A stretch of 64,000 bases of DNA, from the NCBI GenBank assembly GCA_023091665.1, contig JALJCQ010000024.1, positions 1 to 64,000 of the forward strand, given 5' to 3'. Numbering within the stretch: the stretch's first letter is position 1; the number at the start of each line of letters is the position of its first letter. Below, in pieces: positions 31,788-43,032 of this stretch. Made by a program: the position numbers and the translations under genes. The stretch comes from Pythium myriotylum. Its lineage: Eukaryota; Oomycota; Peronosporomycetes; Pythiales; Pythiaceae. The notes beneath the pieces are model-generated. The model did no database searches and had not been told where the DNA came from. It worked only from the letters and a program-made list of their open reading frames with translations.

Positions 31788-34700
31788 CCCAGCCGACTCT
31801 GCCTCCACCGACTTCGCCTCCCCAGCCTTCGCCATGGATTCGACCACCCCAGCCCGCATCAACAAGTTCGACGGAACCAACTTCCACACATGGAAGTTCA
31901 AGATGCAGATGGTGCTCGAAGAACGCGACGTCTGGGAAGTTGTCTGTGGAGAGGTCAAACTCGAGCAGTGCCAGACCGACGCGGACCGAGCCCTCTTCAA
32001 GAAGAAGTCTCGCAAGGCGCTCGCGATGATCTGTCTCGCGATGGAAGACTCGCAGCTCCCGCTGGTTCGGTCGGCGAGTGGTGCGCAAGATGCATGGTCA
32101 AGACTGGAAGAACACTTCGAGAAGAAGAGCCTTGCCAACAAGCTCTTTCTTCGTCGTCGTTTCTTCACGACCATGATGGAAGAAGGTGACGATGTGCTCA
32201 CGCACATCAACAAGCTCAAGACCCTGGCCGAGCAACTCGACGCAGTCGGCGCTCCGGTCAGCGAAGACGACTTGGTGATCACGCTTCTCGGCAGTCTCAG
32301 CGAGTCGTACCAGTTCCTCATCACGGCGTTGGAGTCGCGTGTCGACGCGCTCACGTGGGAACTCGTGACGTCTCGGCTGCTCCATGAAGACATGAAGCGC
32401 AAGGAGCAAGGTGGCGACGGAGCCACGCTTGGCCAAGCGTTCATGACAAGTGACGCGAAGCCCAAGGGCCGTGCAGTCAAGAAGACTGGCACGTGCAACT
32501 ACTGCGGCAAGATCGGTCATTGGGCCGCGGAGTGCCACTCGCGTGTCAAGGACAACGGCAACGGCAACGGCAACTCCGGCGGCAACGGCAACGGAAACGG
32601 CAACGGCAACCCTCGGCAACGGTTCCAGCGAGCCAACCTTGCGCGAGATGAAGACCCCGGCGAGTACCTGTTCTCGGTCGGGAAGACCCAAGGCAAGTCG
32701 AGTCAATCCACGGCGTGGTTGGTCGACTCGGGTGCGACTCAGCACATGTCGCGAACCAAGCAGTTCATGATGAACTACAAGAAGATTGACCCAGTCGACG
32801 TGCATCTGGCCGATGATGGCACGGTCCAAGCAGTTGGCGTGGGAGACATTCTCATGTCGATGAAGACTCCAAGCGGTGTCAAGAAGGGTTTGCTCACCAA
32901 CGTGTGGCATATCCCCAAGCTCAGCCGCAACCTGTTCTCGGTCGGAAGATTCACGGAGGACGTTGCTCCCGTGACGTTCGACAAGGACGGTTGCTTCGTC
33001 GTTCTCAAGGGCGCCAAGCGGACCATCGGCACTCGTATCGGCAAGGGTCTGTTCAAGCTCAACATGTCTCCAGTGTCGATTGAAGCAGCCCACGCCGCCA
33101 GTGCAAGACGAGGTCGCGCCATGTCCAAGTCGTACCTGTGGCACCTCCGACTCGGTCACATCGGCTTCAGCGGTCTCGAAGCCATCGTCAAGAAGGACCT
33201 CGCCGACGGACTCGACATTGGGTCTGTGCAAGAGTGGGAGGTCTGTGAAGGCTGTGCACTCGGCAAGCTGACTCGCGTCAAGTTCCAGTCGGGCACGACC
33301 AAGCGGTCTGCGAATCTGCTTGACGTCGTGTACAGCGATGTGGCCGGCCCCATGAAGACTCCGACTTTCGGCGGCATGAAGTACTTCGCCACGTTCACCG
33401 ACGACAAGTCTCGACTGTGCAAGTTGTACCTGATGCGGTCCAAGGACGAAGTCTACGACAAGTTCGTCGAGTTCGTCAACTGGGCCGAGAACCAAACCGG
33501 TCGTCGAGTCAAGGTGCTTCGAACCGACGGCGGCGGCGAGTACCAGTCGGCCAAGCTTGCCAAGTTCTGTCGCAAGCGTGGCATCGAGCACGATGTCACG
33601 CCGCCATACACGCCTCAGTTGAACGGTGTGGCGGAGCGCATGAACCGAACCATCGGTGAGTGTGGTCGTTGCAAGCTCCACCATGCCAACTTGTCCGACG
33701 AGTACTGGGGCGAAGCCGTCATGACTGCAGTCGAAGTTCGCAACCGACTTCCGACCCGCGCTCAAGACTTGTACAAGTCGCCGTACGAAGAATGGTACGG
33801 GAAGAAGCCCTTGCTCGCCAACTTCAAGGTGTTCGGCTGCCATGCGTACGTCCACGTGCCCAAGGAGAAGCGGTCGAAGTTCGACGCCCGAGCCATCTTG
33901 TGTCGGTTCCTCGGCTACTCGGACCACGAGAAGGCGTATCGGTTTGAAGAAATCGCAACCGGTCGGATCGTCATCAGTCGAGACGCACAGTTCATGGAAG
34001 ACACATTCGACGATGGCAAGCGCGAAGAACCCTGGAGCAAGTCCGTCGAGTTCCGCGACGATGAAGATGATGAAGATCAAGATGAAGCAACCGACAACCA
34101 AGATGATGAAGACATGGGTGGGCAGCCAGCCTCACCAGCACCAAGTCAGCGCAGCTACGAGCGACCGGAGTGGCAACAGGGCCAGCGGTCGCAGCGTCCA
34201 GCAGCACCAGCATCGGCCCAGCAGCCGAATGTCGACTACGCACCAGGGTCCAAGCGCCACTCTCGCACGCACTCGCTCGAGAACCTGGCTGAACCGCCAG
34301 TTGAGAAGCGCTACGGACGGGTTGGACGCACAAGTGGTGCGACTCCACCACCCACGCAAGGTCCAAGGACATCGCTCGAAGATCTGTCTGCACTGCTCAC
34401 GTCGATCGAAGAGGAAGGCGTAGAAGATGAAGACGAAGAAGGCGAAGACGTGCAAGAACAAGGGGGAGAAGACCAAGATTACGAAGAGTTTGCTCTCGTC
34501 GTGAATTCAGGGGGAGAGTTGCCGACATCGTTCAAGTCGGCGATGGAATCCGACGACGCCAGCAACTGGAAGGAAGCCTGCGACTCCGAGCTCGAGTCGC
34601 TCAAGAAGAACGAGACATGGGACCTAGTCCCTTTGCCAGCCGGACGCAAGGCCATCACCAGCAAGTGGGTGTTCAAGGTCAAGGAAACCGCCGAAGGACT

Positions 34701-36144
34701 CGTCGAGCGGTACAAGGCTCGACTCGTTGCCAAGGGGTTCCTGCAGAAGTACGGCATCGACTTCGAAGAGACGTTCGCACCCGTCGCCAAGTTCACGTCG
34801 ATCCGAACCATCCTCAGCATCGCCGCTCGACACAAGCTCATGATCCATCAGATGGATGTCAAGACGGCGTTCCTGAACGGCAACCTCGACGAAGAAATCT
34901 ACATGAAGCAGCCCGAAGGCTTCGTCGACCAGCGCCACCCCGACTACGTGTGCAAGCTCAAGCGCTCGCTCTACGGTCTCAAGCAGTCGCCCCGCATGTG
35001 GAACCAGACCATCGACGCCTTCATGCGCAAGGTCGGCTTCACCAAGTGCGAGATGGACCACTGCGTGTACGTCAAGCGGAGCGGCTCAGCGATGATCTTC
35101 GTGGTGATCTACGTCGACGACCTCATCCTCGCCTGCAACAGCCTCGAGTTGCTCACGGCGACCAAGCGTGCACTCAGCGAACGCTTCGAGATGTCCGACC
35201 TCGGCGAACTCAAGTACTGCCTCGGCATGGAAGTTGATCAAGACCCCAAGTCCGGCGACGTGACCATGCGGCAGACCAAGTTCTTGCAGTCGATCCTGAC
35301 CAAGTTCGGCATGCAAGACTGCAAACCAGTGAGGACTCCTCAAGACCCCGGACTCAAGCTGACCAAGGCCATGTGCGAAGGTGGTTGCAAGCACGAAGAC
35401 ACCATGAAGAACGTGCCGTACCGAAGTGCAGTCGGCGCACTGATGTACCTCATGGTCGGCACTCGACCAGACCTCGCAGCGGCAGTCGGCACACTCAGCC
35501 AGTTCGCCGCGGACCCGTGTCCAACACATTGGCAAGCTCTCAAGCGTGTGCTCCGGTATCTGCAAGCGACTCCGACCTACGGCCTGCAGTTCTCGGCATC
35601 GAACGACGGAAGACTGGTCGGCTACTCCGACGCCGACTGGGCTGGCGACATCGAGTCACGTCGAAGCACCAGCGGCTACGTGTTCATGCTCAACGGCGGA
35701 TGCATCAGCTGGCGCAGCAAGAAGCAGCGAACTGTCGCCCTCTCCTCGACCGAAGCAGAGTACATGGCTCTATCGGAAGCGATCCAAGAAGCCGTGTGGC
35801 TCAAGGCGTTCCTGTGCGAACTCGGCGAAGTTGCAAGTGACCAAGCGCTCACGGTGTACGAAGACAACCAAGGTGCCATCGCGTTGGCCAAGAACCCCGA
35901 GTTCCACAAGCGCACCAAGCACATCGACATTCGCTACCACTTCGTTCGTGAGAAGGTCGAGGACGGCCAAGTGTCTCTCCAGTATTGCCCGACCCAAGAC
36001 ATGCTTGCCGACATCATGACCAAGCCGATCCCCACTGTCCAGTTCGACGTGCTCCGCACCAAGCTTGGTGTTCAAGACGCAGTCGAGTCGAGGGGGAGTG
36101 TTGAAGATGATGCGCCTCGAACCCAGCGTCATCATTCCAGTTGA
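31777..36144 (+). CDS. Family B Gag-Pol polyprotein, intact
   Basis: This 1455-residue polyprotein starts at the ATG inside the PBS. Gag (about 1-230, DUF4219/UBN2-like, [12 protein letters not shown]) is followed by a CCHC knuckle at 240-253 ([14 protein letters not shown]), a Gly/Asn repeat, protease with D317-S-G-A, a pre-integrase zinc motif (HLRLGH...CEGC), and integrase with D521, D584 and E620 (D,D35E). An acidic, Ser/Pro-rich linker leads to RT with YVDD at 1112-1115 and RNase H with D1285 (YSDADW), SSTEAEY, EDNQGA and KHIDIRYH. The frame is also open upstream into the LTR (from a TTG at 31741), but no ATG lies there. The stop at 36142-36144 is 46 bp inside the 3' LTR, so the last 14-15 residues are U3-encoded. 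All catalytic residues are present. Confidence 0.96.
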   Translation: MSPSPADSASTDFASPAFAMDSTTPARINKFDGTNFHTWKFKMQMVLEERDVWEVVCGEVKLEQCQTDADRALFKKKSRKALAMICLAMEDSQLPLVRSASGAQDAWSRLEEHFEKKSLANKLFLRRRFFTTMMEEGDDVLTHINKLKTLAEQLDAVGAPVSEDDLVITLLGSLSESYQFLITALESRVDALTWELVTSRLLHEDMKRKEQGGDGATLGQAFMTSDAKPKGRAVKKTGTCNYCGKIGHWAAECHSRVKDNGNGNGNSGGNGNGNGNGNPRQRFQRANLARDEDPGEYLFSVGKTQGKSSQSTAWLVDSGATQHMSRTKQFMMNYKKIDPVDVHLADDGTVQAVGVGDILMSMKTPSGVKKGLLTNVWHIPKLSRNLFSVGRFTEDVAPVTFDKDGCFVVLKGAKRTIGTRIGKGLFKLNMSPVSIEAAHAASARRGRAMSKSYLWHLRLGHIGFSGLEAIVKKDLADGLDIGSVQEWEVCEGCALGKLTRVKFQSGTTKRSANLLDVVYSDVAGPMKTPTFGGMKYFATFTDDKSRLCKLYLMRSKDEVYDKFVEFVNWAENQTGRRVKVLRTDGGGEYQSAKLAKFCRKRGIEHDVTPPYTPQLNGVAERMNRTIGECGRCKLHHANLSDEYWGEAVMTAVEVRNRLPTRAQDLYKSPYEEWYGKKPLLANFKVFGCHAYVHVPKEKRSKFDARAILCRFLGYSDHEKAYRFEEIATGRIVISRDAQFMEDTFDDGKREEPWSKSVEFRDDEDDEDQDEATDNQDDEDMGGQPASPAPSQRSYERPEWQQGQRSQRPAAPASAQQPNVDYAPGSKRHSRTHSLENLAEPPVEKRYGRVGRTSGATPPPTQGPRTSLEDLSALLTSIEEEGVEDEDEEGEDVQEQGGEDQDYEEFALVVNSGGELPTSFKSAMESDDASNWKEACDSELESLKKNETWDLVPLPAGRKAITSKWVFKVKETAEGLVERYKARLVAKGFLQKYGIDFEETFAPVAKFTSIRTILSIAARHKLMIHQMDVKTAFLNGNLDEEIYMKQPEGFVDQRHPDYVCKLKRSLYGLKQSPRMWNQTIDAFMRKVGFTKCEMDHCVYVKRSGSAMIFVVIYVDDLILACNSLELLTATKRALSERFEMSDLGELKYCLGMEVDQDPKSGDVTMRQTKFLQSILTKFGMQDCKPVRTPQDPGLKLTKAMCEGGCKHEDTMKNVPYRSAVGALMYLMVGTRPDLAAAVGTLSQFAADPCPTHWQALKRVLRYLQATPTYGLQFSASNDGRLVGYSDADWAGDIESRRSTSGYVFMLNGGCISWRSKKQRTVALSSTEAEYMALSEAIQEAVWLKAFLCELGEVASDQALTVYEDNQGAIALAKNPEFHKRTKHIDIRYHFVREKVEDGQVSLQYCPTQDMLADIMTKPIPTVQFDVLRTKLGVQDAVESRGSVEDDAPRTQRHHSS
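36088..36098 (+). promoter_or_regulatory. Polypurine tract of B-8
   Basis: The run tcgagggggag lies immediately before the 3' LTR and would prime plus-strand synthesis. It is translated as part of the polyprotein (ESRGS). Confidence 0.8.
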
Positions 36145-36441
36145 AGCTCGGCAGTTGAAGCTCGGCTGTAGAAGATTCTCCTGCAGAAGATTCTCCGTGG
36201 AAGATTCGACATGTGGAAGATTCTCCGTCTGGTTCTGGTTTGAATCCAGTGCCACCCATCGACTTCGTTGAAGTATCCACGAAGTCAGTTTATGTTTGCA
36301 TATGTTTACGATAGGTAGGACATACATTTGATTATGGTAGCGTAGGACACACACAGACGGCTTAGAGGTAGCAGTAGCGAACTAAGTCCCGATCAATTCA
36401 CTTTGCATTTTGCATCCCACCAACCAAGCGACCTTCCAACA
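36099..36441 (+). repeat. Family B LTR (3' LTR of B-8)
   Basis: 343 bp. I find no difference from the 5' LTR at 31430-31772. It is followed by the target duplication aagta. Confidence 0.95.
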
Positions 36442-37374
36442 AAGTACTGCCTCGGCATGGAAGTTGATCAAGACCCCAAGTCCGGCGACGTGACCATGCG
36501 GCAGACCAAGTTCCTGCAGTCGATCCTGACCAAGTTCGGCATGCAAGACTGCAAACCAGTGAGGACCCCTCAAGACCCCGGACTCAAGCTGACCAAGGTT
36601 ATGTGTGAAGGTGGTTGCAAGCACGAAGACACCATGAAGAACGTGCCGTACCGAAGTGCAGTCGGCGCACTCATGTACCTCGTGGTCGGCACTCGACCAG
36701 ACCTCGCAGCGGCAGTCGGCACACTCAGCCAGTTCGCCGCGGACCCGTGTCCAACACACTGGCAAGCTCTCAAGCGTGTGCTCCGGTATCTGCAAGCGAC
36801 TCCGACGTACGGCCTGCAGTTCTCGGCATCGAACGACGGAAGACTGGTCGGCTACTCCGACGCCGACTGGGCTGGCGACATCGAGTCACGTCGAAGCACC
36901 AGCGGCTACGTGTTCATGCTCAACGGCGGATGCATCAGCTGGCGCAGCAAGAAGCAGCGAACTGTCGCCCTCTCCTCGACCGAAGCAGAGTACATGGCTC
37001 TATCGGAAGCGATCCAAGAAGCCGTGTGGCTCAAGGCGTTCCTGTGCGAACTCGGCGAAGTTGCAAGTGACCAAGCGCTCACGGTGTACGAAGACAACCA
37101 AGGTGCCATCGCGTTGGCCAAGAACCCCGAGTTCCACAAGCGCACCAAGCACATCGACATTCGCTACCACTTCGTTCGTGAGAAGGTCGAGGACGGTCAA
37201 GTGTGTCTGCAGTATTGCCCGACCCAAGACATGCTTGCCGACATCATGACCAAGCCGATCCCCACTGTCCAGTTCGACGTGCTCCGCACCAAGCTTGGTG
37301 TTCAAGACGCAGTCGAGTCGAGGGGGAGTGTTGAAGATGATGCGCCTCGAACCCAGCGTCATCATTCCAGTTGA
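36442..37374 (+). pseudogene. Family B Gag-Pol remnant, 3' part of B-7
   Basis: This resumes the B-7 frame after B-8 ([11 protein letters not shown]) and contains the end of RT and all of RNase H. The stop lies inside the LTR at 37372-37374. Joined with 29038-31429 it would be colinear with B-2. Confidence 0.9.
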
Positions 37375-37683
37375 AGCTCGGCAGTTGAAGCTCGGCTGTA
37401 GAAGATTCTCCTGCAGAAGATTCTCCGTGGAAGATTCGACATGTGGAAGATTCGACATGAGGAAGATTCTCCGTCTGGTTCTGGTGAATCCAGTGCCACC
37501 CATCGACTTCGTTGAAGTATCCACGAAGTCAGTTTATGTTTGCATATGTTTACGATAGGTAGGACATACATTTGATTATGGTAGCGTAGGACACACAGAC
37601 GGCTTAGAGGTAGCAGTAGCGAACTAAGTCCCGATCAATTCACTTTGCATTTTGCATCCCACCAACCAAGCGACCTTCCAACA
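37329..37683 (+). repeat. Family B LTR, long form (3' LTR of B-7)
   Basis: 355 bp, the duplicate of 7824-8178 with the same extra 16-bp unit. It is followed by ctcataacc. Confidence 0.9.
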
Positions 37684-38109
37684 CTCATAACCTATTAAAG
37701 GTCACGAAGTCGAGAAGAGGAGTGGACTTGACTGAAGCTTGGCAAAATGCAGAGTGAATTGATCGGGACTTAGTTCGCTGTCGCTACCTCTAAGCCGTCT
37801 TGTGTCCTACGCTACCATAAACATATGCATGTATTAAAGGTCACGAAGTCGAGAAGAGGAGTGGACTTGACTGAAGCTTGGCAAAATGCAGAGTGAATTG
37901 ATCGGGACTTAGTTCGCTGTCGCTACCTCTAAGCCGTCTTGTGTCCTACGCTACCATAAACATATGCATGTATTAAAGGTCACGAAGTCGAGAAGAGGAG
38001 TGGACTTGACTGAAGCTTGGCAAAATGCAGAGTGAATTGATCGGGACTTAGTTCGCTGTCGCTACCTCTAAGCCGTCTTGTGTCCTACGCTACCATAAAC
38101 ATATGCATG
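37684..38109 (-). repeat. Left end of split A LTR with 139-bp tandem repeat, three units
   Basis: After ctcataacc, 139-bp units start at 37693, 37832 and 37971. A fourth copy is the start of the A-4 LTR at 38110. The left segmental copy has one unit fewer (8188-8465). Confidence 0.92.
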
Positions 38110-38464
38110 TATTAAAGGTCACGAAGTCGAGAAGAGGAGTGGACTTGACTGAAGCTTGGCAAAATGCAGAGTGAATTGATCGGGACTTAGTTCGCTGTCG
38201 CTACCTCTAAGCCGTCTTGTGTCCTACGCTACCATAAACATATGCATGTCCTACCTATCGTAATCATATGCAGAGGTATACACACTTCGTGGGTACTTCA
38301 ACAAGGTTGATGGGTTGAACTGGGTTCAACCCAGAACTAGATGGAGAACTTTCCACCTGAGAATTTTCTACATGGGAATCTTCCACATGAGAATTTTCTA
38401 CAGTTGAATCTTCCACAACTTGAACTTCAACTTCAAGATGTTGTGACACATTGTACCCATAATA
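38110..38464 (-). repeat. Family A LTR (3' LTR of A-4)
   Basis: 355 bp, TATTA/TAATA ends, followed by the reverse purine tract and the stop codon. Confidence 0.95.
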
Positions 38465-38471
38465 GCCCCCC

Positions 38472-41400
38472 TCAATGGTCACAGCCTTGAATTCCGAGGG
38501 CTTGAGTGAGCTCTTGGTGACGGGGACCGGGTAGACCCTTCGTGAGCAAGTCGGCGTTCATGGTTGAGCTTGGGCAGTACTTTACTTCGACTTCCCCGGA
38601 CTTGACTTCATCACGAATGTGGTGGTATTTGATGTCGATGTGCTTGGCACGACCATGGTTTACTGGGTTCTTGGTCATCTTGATGCATGACTGGTTGTCT
38701 TCAAGAATCACCAACTTCGGACTTGGGACTTGTGCAGCGTCCAATGCTTCACACAGTAGGCGATGGACCCACTTGCCCTCTTGAATTGCGAGACTCAATG
38801 CGATGTACTCGGCTTCGCTTGTAGATAGGGAGACACTTGATTGCTTCTTGGATCCCCAGCTAATGGGTCCGCCGGCAAGTGTAAACACGTAGCCGGATGT
38901 TGACTTGCGGTCTGATATGTCACCGGCCCAATCGGCATCGGAGTAGCCAGCAAACTTCATGTCCGGGTCTGTGGTGAATCGAATCCCGTGCGACTTGGTG
39001 CCTTGGAGGTAACGGAAGATGCGCTTGACGGCAATCCAATGGACTTCATGGGGCGCTTCCATGAATCGCGAGACCATTCCCACGGCGAATGCAATGTCAG
39101 GTCGAGTGGCACACATTACATGCATCAGTGCACCAACTGCCTCGCGGTATGGGGCATTGGTGACCGGCACATCGTCTTCATTCGTCGTGGTGAGCTTGGC
39201 ACTGACGTCAACTGGGCTTGCTACCGGCTTGCAGTCTTCCATGTTGAAGCGCTTTAAGATGTCACTGATGTAACGGCGCTGGCACAGAGTAACCGAACCA
39301 TCTGCATTGTCGACGAGTTCGATGCCGAGGACAAACTTGCATGGACCATTGTCGGTCATCTCGAATCGCGTCTTGAGTTGTGACTTCACGTCCGTGATCA
39401 GGTCAGGCGAACTTCCAGTAATGATCACATCGTCAACGTAGACGAGTAGGAGCACACACTGGCCATCGATACACTTGATGTACAGACACGGATCGGACTT
39501 GGATGCGTTGAAGCCGATCGATCGTACGTACTCGTCGAAGGTTTCGTTCCAGACCCGAGACGCCTGTTTTAGTCCGTAGATGGACTTGAGTAGCTTGAGA
39601 CAGTCGTAGCCTCGCTCGAGTTCCATGCCTTCGGGAGTCCGGATGAATACTTGTTCCTTCATCACGCCATAAAGGAAAGCAGTTACGACGTCGAGTTGCT
39701 CAACAGGCCAACCGAATGACTTTGCTAGTGCAATCATCATGCGAAGAGTCGTGTACTTGAATACTGGTGCAAACGTCTCGGTGTAGTCGATACCGTACTT
39801 CTGCTTGAATCCTCGAGCCACAAGTCGAGCCTTGTACTTGTCGATCGAACCATCGGCACGTCTTTTGATCTTGAACACCCACTTGGCGTCGATCGCTCGT
39901 TCGCCGTTTGGAAGCTTGGCTGGTGAGAACACTTCTCGTTCTTGCATAGATCGTAACTCGGCGGTAATCGCACGCTTCCAGTGTTCTTGATCTGGGCCAC
40001 TGACGGCCTCTTCATACGTGCTTGGTTCAGTGAAATCGCTGGTCTCTGTCAGGTTCGCACTTGCACGCCACCACTCGACTGGGGACATTCGTCGTCGGGT
40101 TGATCTTCGAACACTTTCCGAACCGCTTGCTTCATCGTCTGCGTCGGATTGCATTGGGTCAACTGGTTGTGGGGCACCTGAGCGGCGTTTGCCACTGTAC
40201 TTGAAATTGGCCAAGTTGAGACCACCTTCGTTGTCGATGTCATCGAGTCGTTCCAGCAAGTCGTCCATGCCTGATGTAGTGTTTTCGAGGTACCAGCCGC
40301 CGGGCTTGGTCTCGTCGAAATTGACATCGCGACTGATGACGATCTTGTTAGCTTCAATGTCGAAGATCCGATACGCTTTTGATGACTCTTGATAACCGAC
40401 GAATAGGCCAGGGCGAGACTTGGCATCCCACTTCTTGCGCATCTCACTTGGTGTGAGTACGAACGCGAGACAGCCGAAGACGCGCATGTGCTTGATGCTA
40501 GGTTTCTCACCGTAGACCAGTTCATACGGTGTCTTGTCGTTGGACTTCGGTGATGGCAAGCGATTCTTGATGTAGATCGCGGTCATTGCTGCTTCTGCCC
40601 AGAAGATTTTGTCCAAACCAGCATGATGGAGCATGCTGCGACCCATCGTGACGATACTTCGGATGTTGCGCTCGGCCGTACTGTTGGTTTGGTGCGCGTA
40701 TGGCACAGTGACTTGCTGCTCGATGCCTTGGTCAGCATAGAACGCCTTGATTGCACTCGTAGCAAATTCCTTGGCTCCGTCGTGACGTACAAACTTGACA
40801 CGGCGATCAAACTGGTTGCTGACTTGCTTGATGAATTTGATGATCAGTGCACTGCAGTCTGACTTGGACGCAATGCATGAACCGTGCATCAAACCACTGG
40901 ATTCGTCCACGATCAGGAGCAAATACTTGCTGCCGCCGATGCTGTCGACCTCCATCGGGCCACAAAGGTCGAGATGGATGAGTTCGAACGGTTGAAACTT
41001 GCGCTTCTCGGTGTTGGACTTGAATGGCTTCTGGACCATTTTGCCTTGCTGGCACCCTTGGCACATCGGTGTAGCTTTGGTGCTCGTAGGCAGATCCGCG
41101 TCCTTCACCATTGACTTGTCGAGCAACAAGCGCAACAACGGAGTCGATGCATGACCCATGCGCTCGTGCAGGATCGAGATTGCGCGGTCCGCCGAGATTG
41201 TCAAAGCTGAAGGCGAAGTGGCGCGCGGGAATGAGCGGAGCCAAAACAACCCGAACGCAAGTTGAGCAGTCGCGACGACCTTCCGCGACCTTTTGTCGAA
41301 TACGCTCATTGCAGGCCCTTCGAAGACAACGCGAAACTTGCCTGACTTGTTGATCTGCGGGATTGAAAGCAGATTCTTCCTGATTCCTGGTACGTATAAT

Positions 41401-42452
41401 ACGTCGCGGAGTTCGAGGTCACGAACTTGTCCGCCGTGAATGATAGCGCGCTCGTGCACTGTGCCAACGCCGAGGATCTTGGTCTTCGTTCCTTCCGCGA
41501 CCACAAGTTCACCGTGGTCGCCCTCAGCCAAACTGGCAAACATCGAGCGGTCGTTACAGACATGGTGCGTGGCACCACTGTCAATCGCCCACTTCCCAAT
41601 CATGGAAGTGTCCGGCGCTATACTGGCCTCCATTGATACAGCGAAGGCGATGGCGTCATCGTCTTCTTCATAGTCGCGTTGTACGTGGTTCGCGCGTTTT
41701 CCGCCAAAGCGACCACCGCCGAATTTGCGACCTTCTTGCTTGTTCTTGGCCCAACAACGGTCAACTAAGTGACCAGTCTTGCCGCAGTGCGAGCATACAC
41801 GAGTATCTTGCTCCGACACAAACGCCTTGGCTTGGTCGTCGAGCTTGGTGGCTGCAGTCTTCATCTCGCCGGCACGCTTCACGTGCTCGTTCGTGAGAGC
41901 CTTGATCACTTCTTTAGTTCTCAAGTCGGCATTGCTCATCTCGATGTGCAGAACCACGTTCTCATAGCTCTTAGGCAAACTGCGCAGCAGACAAATTGCC
42001 ACATCTTCGTCCTCCATCTTCGCGCCGATGGCCACAAGCTTGGCGTGGATGTTGAGGATCTCGTTGCAGTGATGCAACACATTCGCGCCTTCCTTCATCT
42101 CCATACTAAAGAGCTGACGCTTCAAGTAGATTCGACCCGCCTTCTGCGACCCTTCGTACAACGAACGGAGTCGCTTCCATGCCACATGAGCTTCTTCACA
42201 GTCGTCGACGATGTGGTGGTACTCCGCGTCGATATGGAGGAGCATCAGGCCGAACGCGATGTTGTTGGTCCTGATGTATTCGTCCTTGATCCGCGGGTCC
42301 GAGAACGTCGGCGTCTCGTTGATGTTCACGACATTCCACACCGACTTGGTTAGGAACACGCCTCGCATGTAGCGTGCCCACGAAGCGTAGTTGTCGCCAC
42401 GGAACTTGTCAACGAGAGTCTTTGTCTTGTCCGTCATGGTACTTGGGCTCAT
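38472..42452 (-). CDS. Family A Gag-Pol polyprotein, intact (copy in A-4)
   Basis: This 1326-residue frame has the same sequence as the A-2 protein as far as I can compare. Domain positions are Gag 1-200, CCHC C220-C233, protease D291, integrase D495/D558/E594, RT YVDD 1005-1008 and RNase H D1172. It starts in the PBS. It owes its presence to the segmental duplication and not to a separate insertion, since the flanks and target duplication are the same as for A-2. Confidence 0.95.
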   Translation of the reverse strand: MSPSTMTDKTKTLVDKFRGDNYASWARYMRGVFLTKSVWNVVNINETPTFSDPRIKDEYIRTNNIAFGLMLLHIDAEYHHIVDDCEEAHVAWKRLRSLYEGSQKAGRIYLKRQLFSMEMKEGANVLHHCNEILNIHAKLVAIGAKMEDEDVAICLLRSLPKSYENVVLHIEMSNADLRTKEVIKALTNEHVKRAGEMKTAATKLDDQAKAFVSEQDTRVCSHCGKTGHLVDRCWAKNKQEGRKFGGGRFGGKRANHVQRDYEEDDDAIAFAVSMEASIAPDTSMIGKWAIDSGATHHVCNDRSMFASLAEGDHGELVVAEGTKTKILGVGTVHERAIIHGGQVRDLELRDVLYVPGIRKNLLSIPQINKSGKFRVVFEGPAMSVFDKRSRKVVATAQLAFGLFWLRSFPRATSPSALTISADRAISILHERMGHASTPLLRLLLDKSMVKDADLPTSTKATPMCQGCQQGKMVQKPFKSNTEKRKFQPFELIHLDLCGPMEVDSIGGSKYLLLIVDESSGLMHGSCIASKSDCSALIIKFIKQVSNQFDRRVKFVRHDGAKEFATSAIKAFYADQGIEQQVTVPYAHQTNSTAERNIRSIVTMGRSMLHHAGLDKIFWAEAAMTAIYIKNRLPSPKSNDKTPYELVYGEKPSIKHMRVFGCLAFVLTPSEMRKKWDAKSRPGLFVGYQESSKAYRIFDIEANKIVISRDVNFDETKPGGWYLENTTSGMDDLLERLDDIDNEGGLNLANFKYSGKRRSGAPQPVDPMQSDADDEASGSESVRRSTRRRMSPVEWWRASANLTETSDFTEPSTYEEAVSGPDQEHWKRAITAELRSMQEREVFSPAKLPNGERAIDAKWVFKIKRRADGSIDKYKARLVARGFKQKYGIDYTETFAPVFKYTTLRMMIALAKSFGWPVEQLDVVTAFLYGVMKEQVFIRTPEGMELERGYDCLKLLKSIYGLKQASRVWNETFDEYVRSIGFNASKSDPCLYIKCIDGQCVLLLVYVDDVIITGSSPDLITDVKSQLKTRFEMTDNGPCKFVLGIELVDNADGSVTLCQRRYISDILKRFNMEDCKPVASPVDVSAKLTTTNEDDVPVTNAPYREAVGALMHVMCATRPDIAFAVGMVSRFMEAPHEVHWIAVKRIFRYLQGTKSHGIRFTTDPDMKFAGYSDADWAGDISDRKSTSGYVFTLAGGPISWGSKKQSSVSLSTSEAEYIALSLAIQEGKWVHRLLCEALDAAQVPSPKLVILEDNQSCIKMTKNPVNHGRAKHIDIKYHHIRDEVKSGEVEVKYCPSSTMNADLLTKGLPGPRHQELTQALGIQGCDH

Positions 42453-42456
42453 AACC
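42442..42456 (-). promoter_or_regulatory. Primer binding site of A-4
   Basis: Same 15-nt site as in A-2, A-5, B-8 and B-13, next to the 5' LTR, with the start codon inside. Confidence 0.8.
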
Positions 42457-42811
42457 TATTAAAGGTCACGAAGTCGAGAAGAGGAGTGGACTTGACTGAA
42501 GCTTGGCAAAATGCAGAGTGAATTGATCGGGACTTAGTTCGCTGTCGCTACCTCTAAGCCGTCTTGTGTCCTACGCTACCATAAACATATGCATGTCCTA
42601 CCTATCGTAATCATATGCAGAGGTATACACACTTCGTGGGTACTTCAACAAGGTTGATGGGTTGAACTGGGTTCAACCCAGAACTAGATGGAGAACTTTC
42701 CACCTGAGAATTTTCTACATGGGAATCTTCCACATGAGAATTTTCTACAGTTGAATCTTCCACAACTTGAACTTCAACTTCAAGATGTTGTGACACATTG
42801 TACCCATAATA
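42457..42811 (-). repeat. Family A LTR (5' LTR of A-4)
   Basis: 355 bp. I see no difference from its partner at 38110-38464. Confidence 0.95.
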
Positions 42812-43032
42812 GCATGTCCTACCTATCGTAATCATATGCAGAGGTATACACACTTCGTGGGTACTTCAACAAAGTTGATGGGTTGAACTGGGTTCAACCC
42901 AGAACTAGATGGAGAACTTTCCACCTGAGAATTTTCTACATGGGAATCTTCCACATGAGAATTTTCTACAGTTGAATCTTCCACAACTTGAACTTCAACT
43001 TCAAGATGTTGTGACACATTGTACCCATAATA
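42812..43032 (-). repeat. Right part of the split antisense A LTR
   Basis: gcatg target duplication, then 216 bp completing the LTR begun at 37693. It is followed by cggtcc of family B. Confidence 0.92.

Larger units (their letters stand above)
31430..36441 (+). mobile_element. Complete family B copia element B-8
   Basis: The 5012-bp element has two 343-bp LTRs that appear identical by eye, TG...CA ends, a PBS, one open Gag-Pol frame and a purine tract. Target duplications aagta are at 31425-31429 and 36442-36446, and they split the RT codons of B-7. It is absent from the left segmental copy (around 6940), so it inserted after the duplication. It is the best candidate here for an active family B copy. 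Confidence 0.96.
38110..42811 (-). mobile_element. Complete family A copia element A-4
   Basis: Segmental duplicate of A-2: 4702 bp, paired 355-bp LTRs, open Gag-Pol, target duplication gcatg at 38105-38109 and 42812-42816. Its 5' LTR has ctacatggg where A-2 has ctacatgag. Confidence 0.95.
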
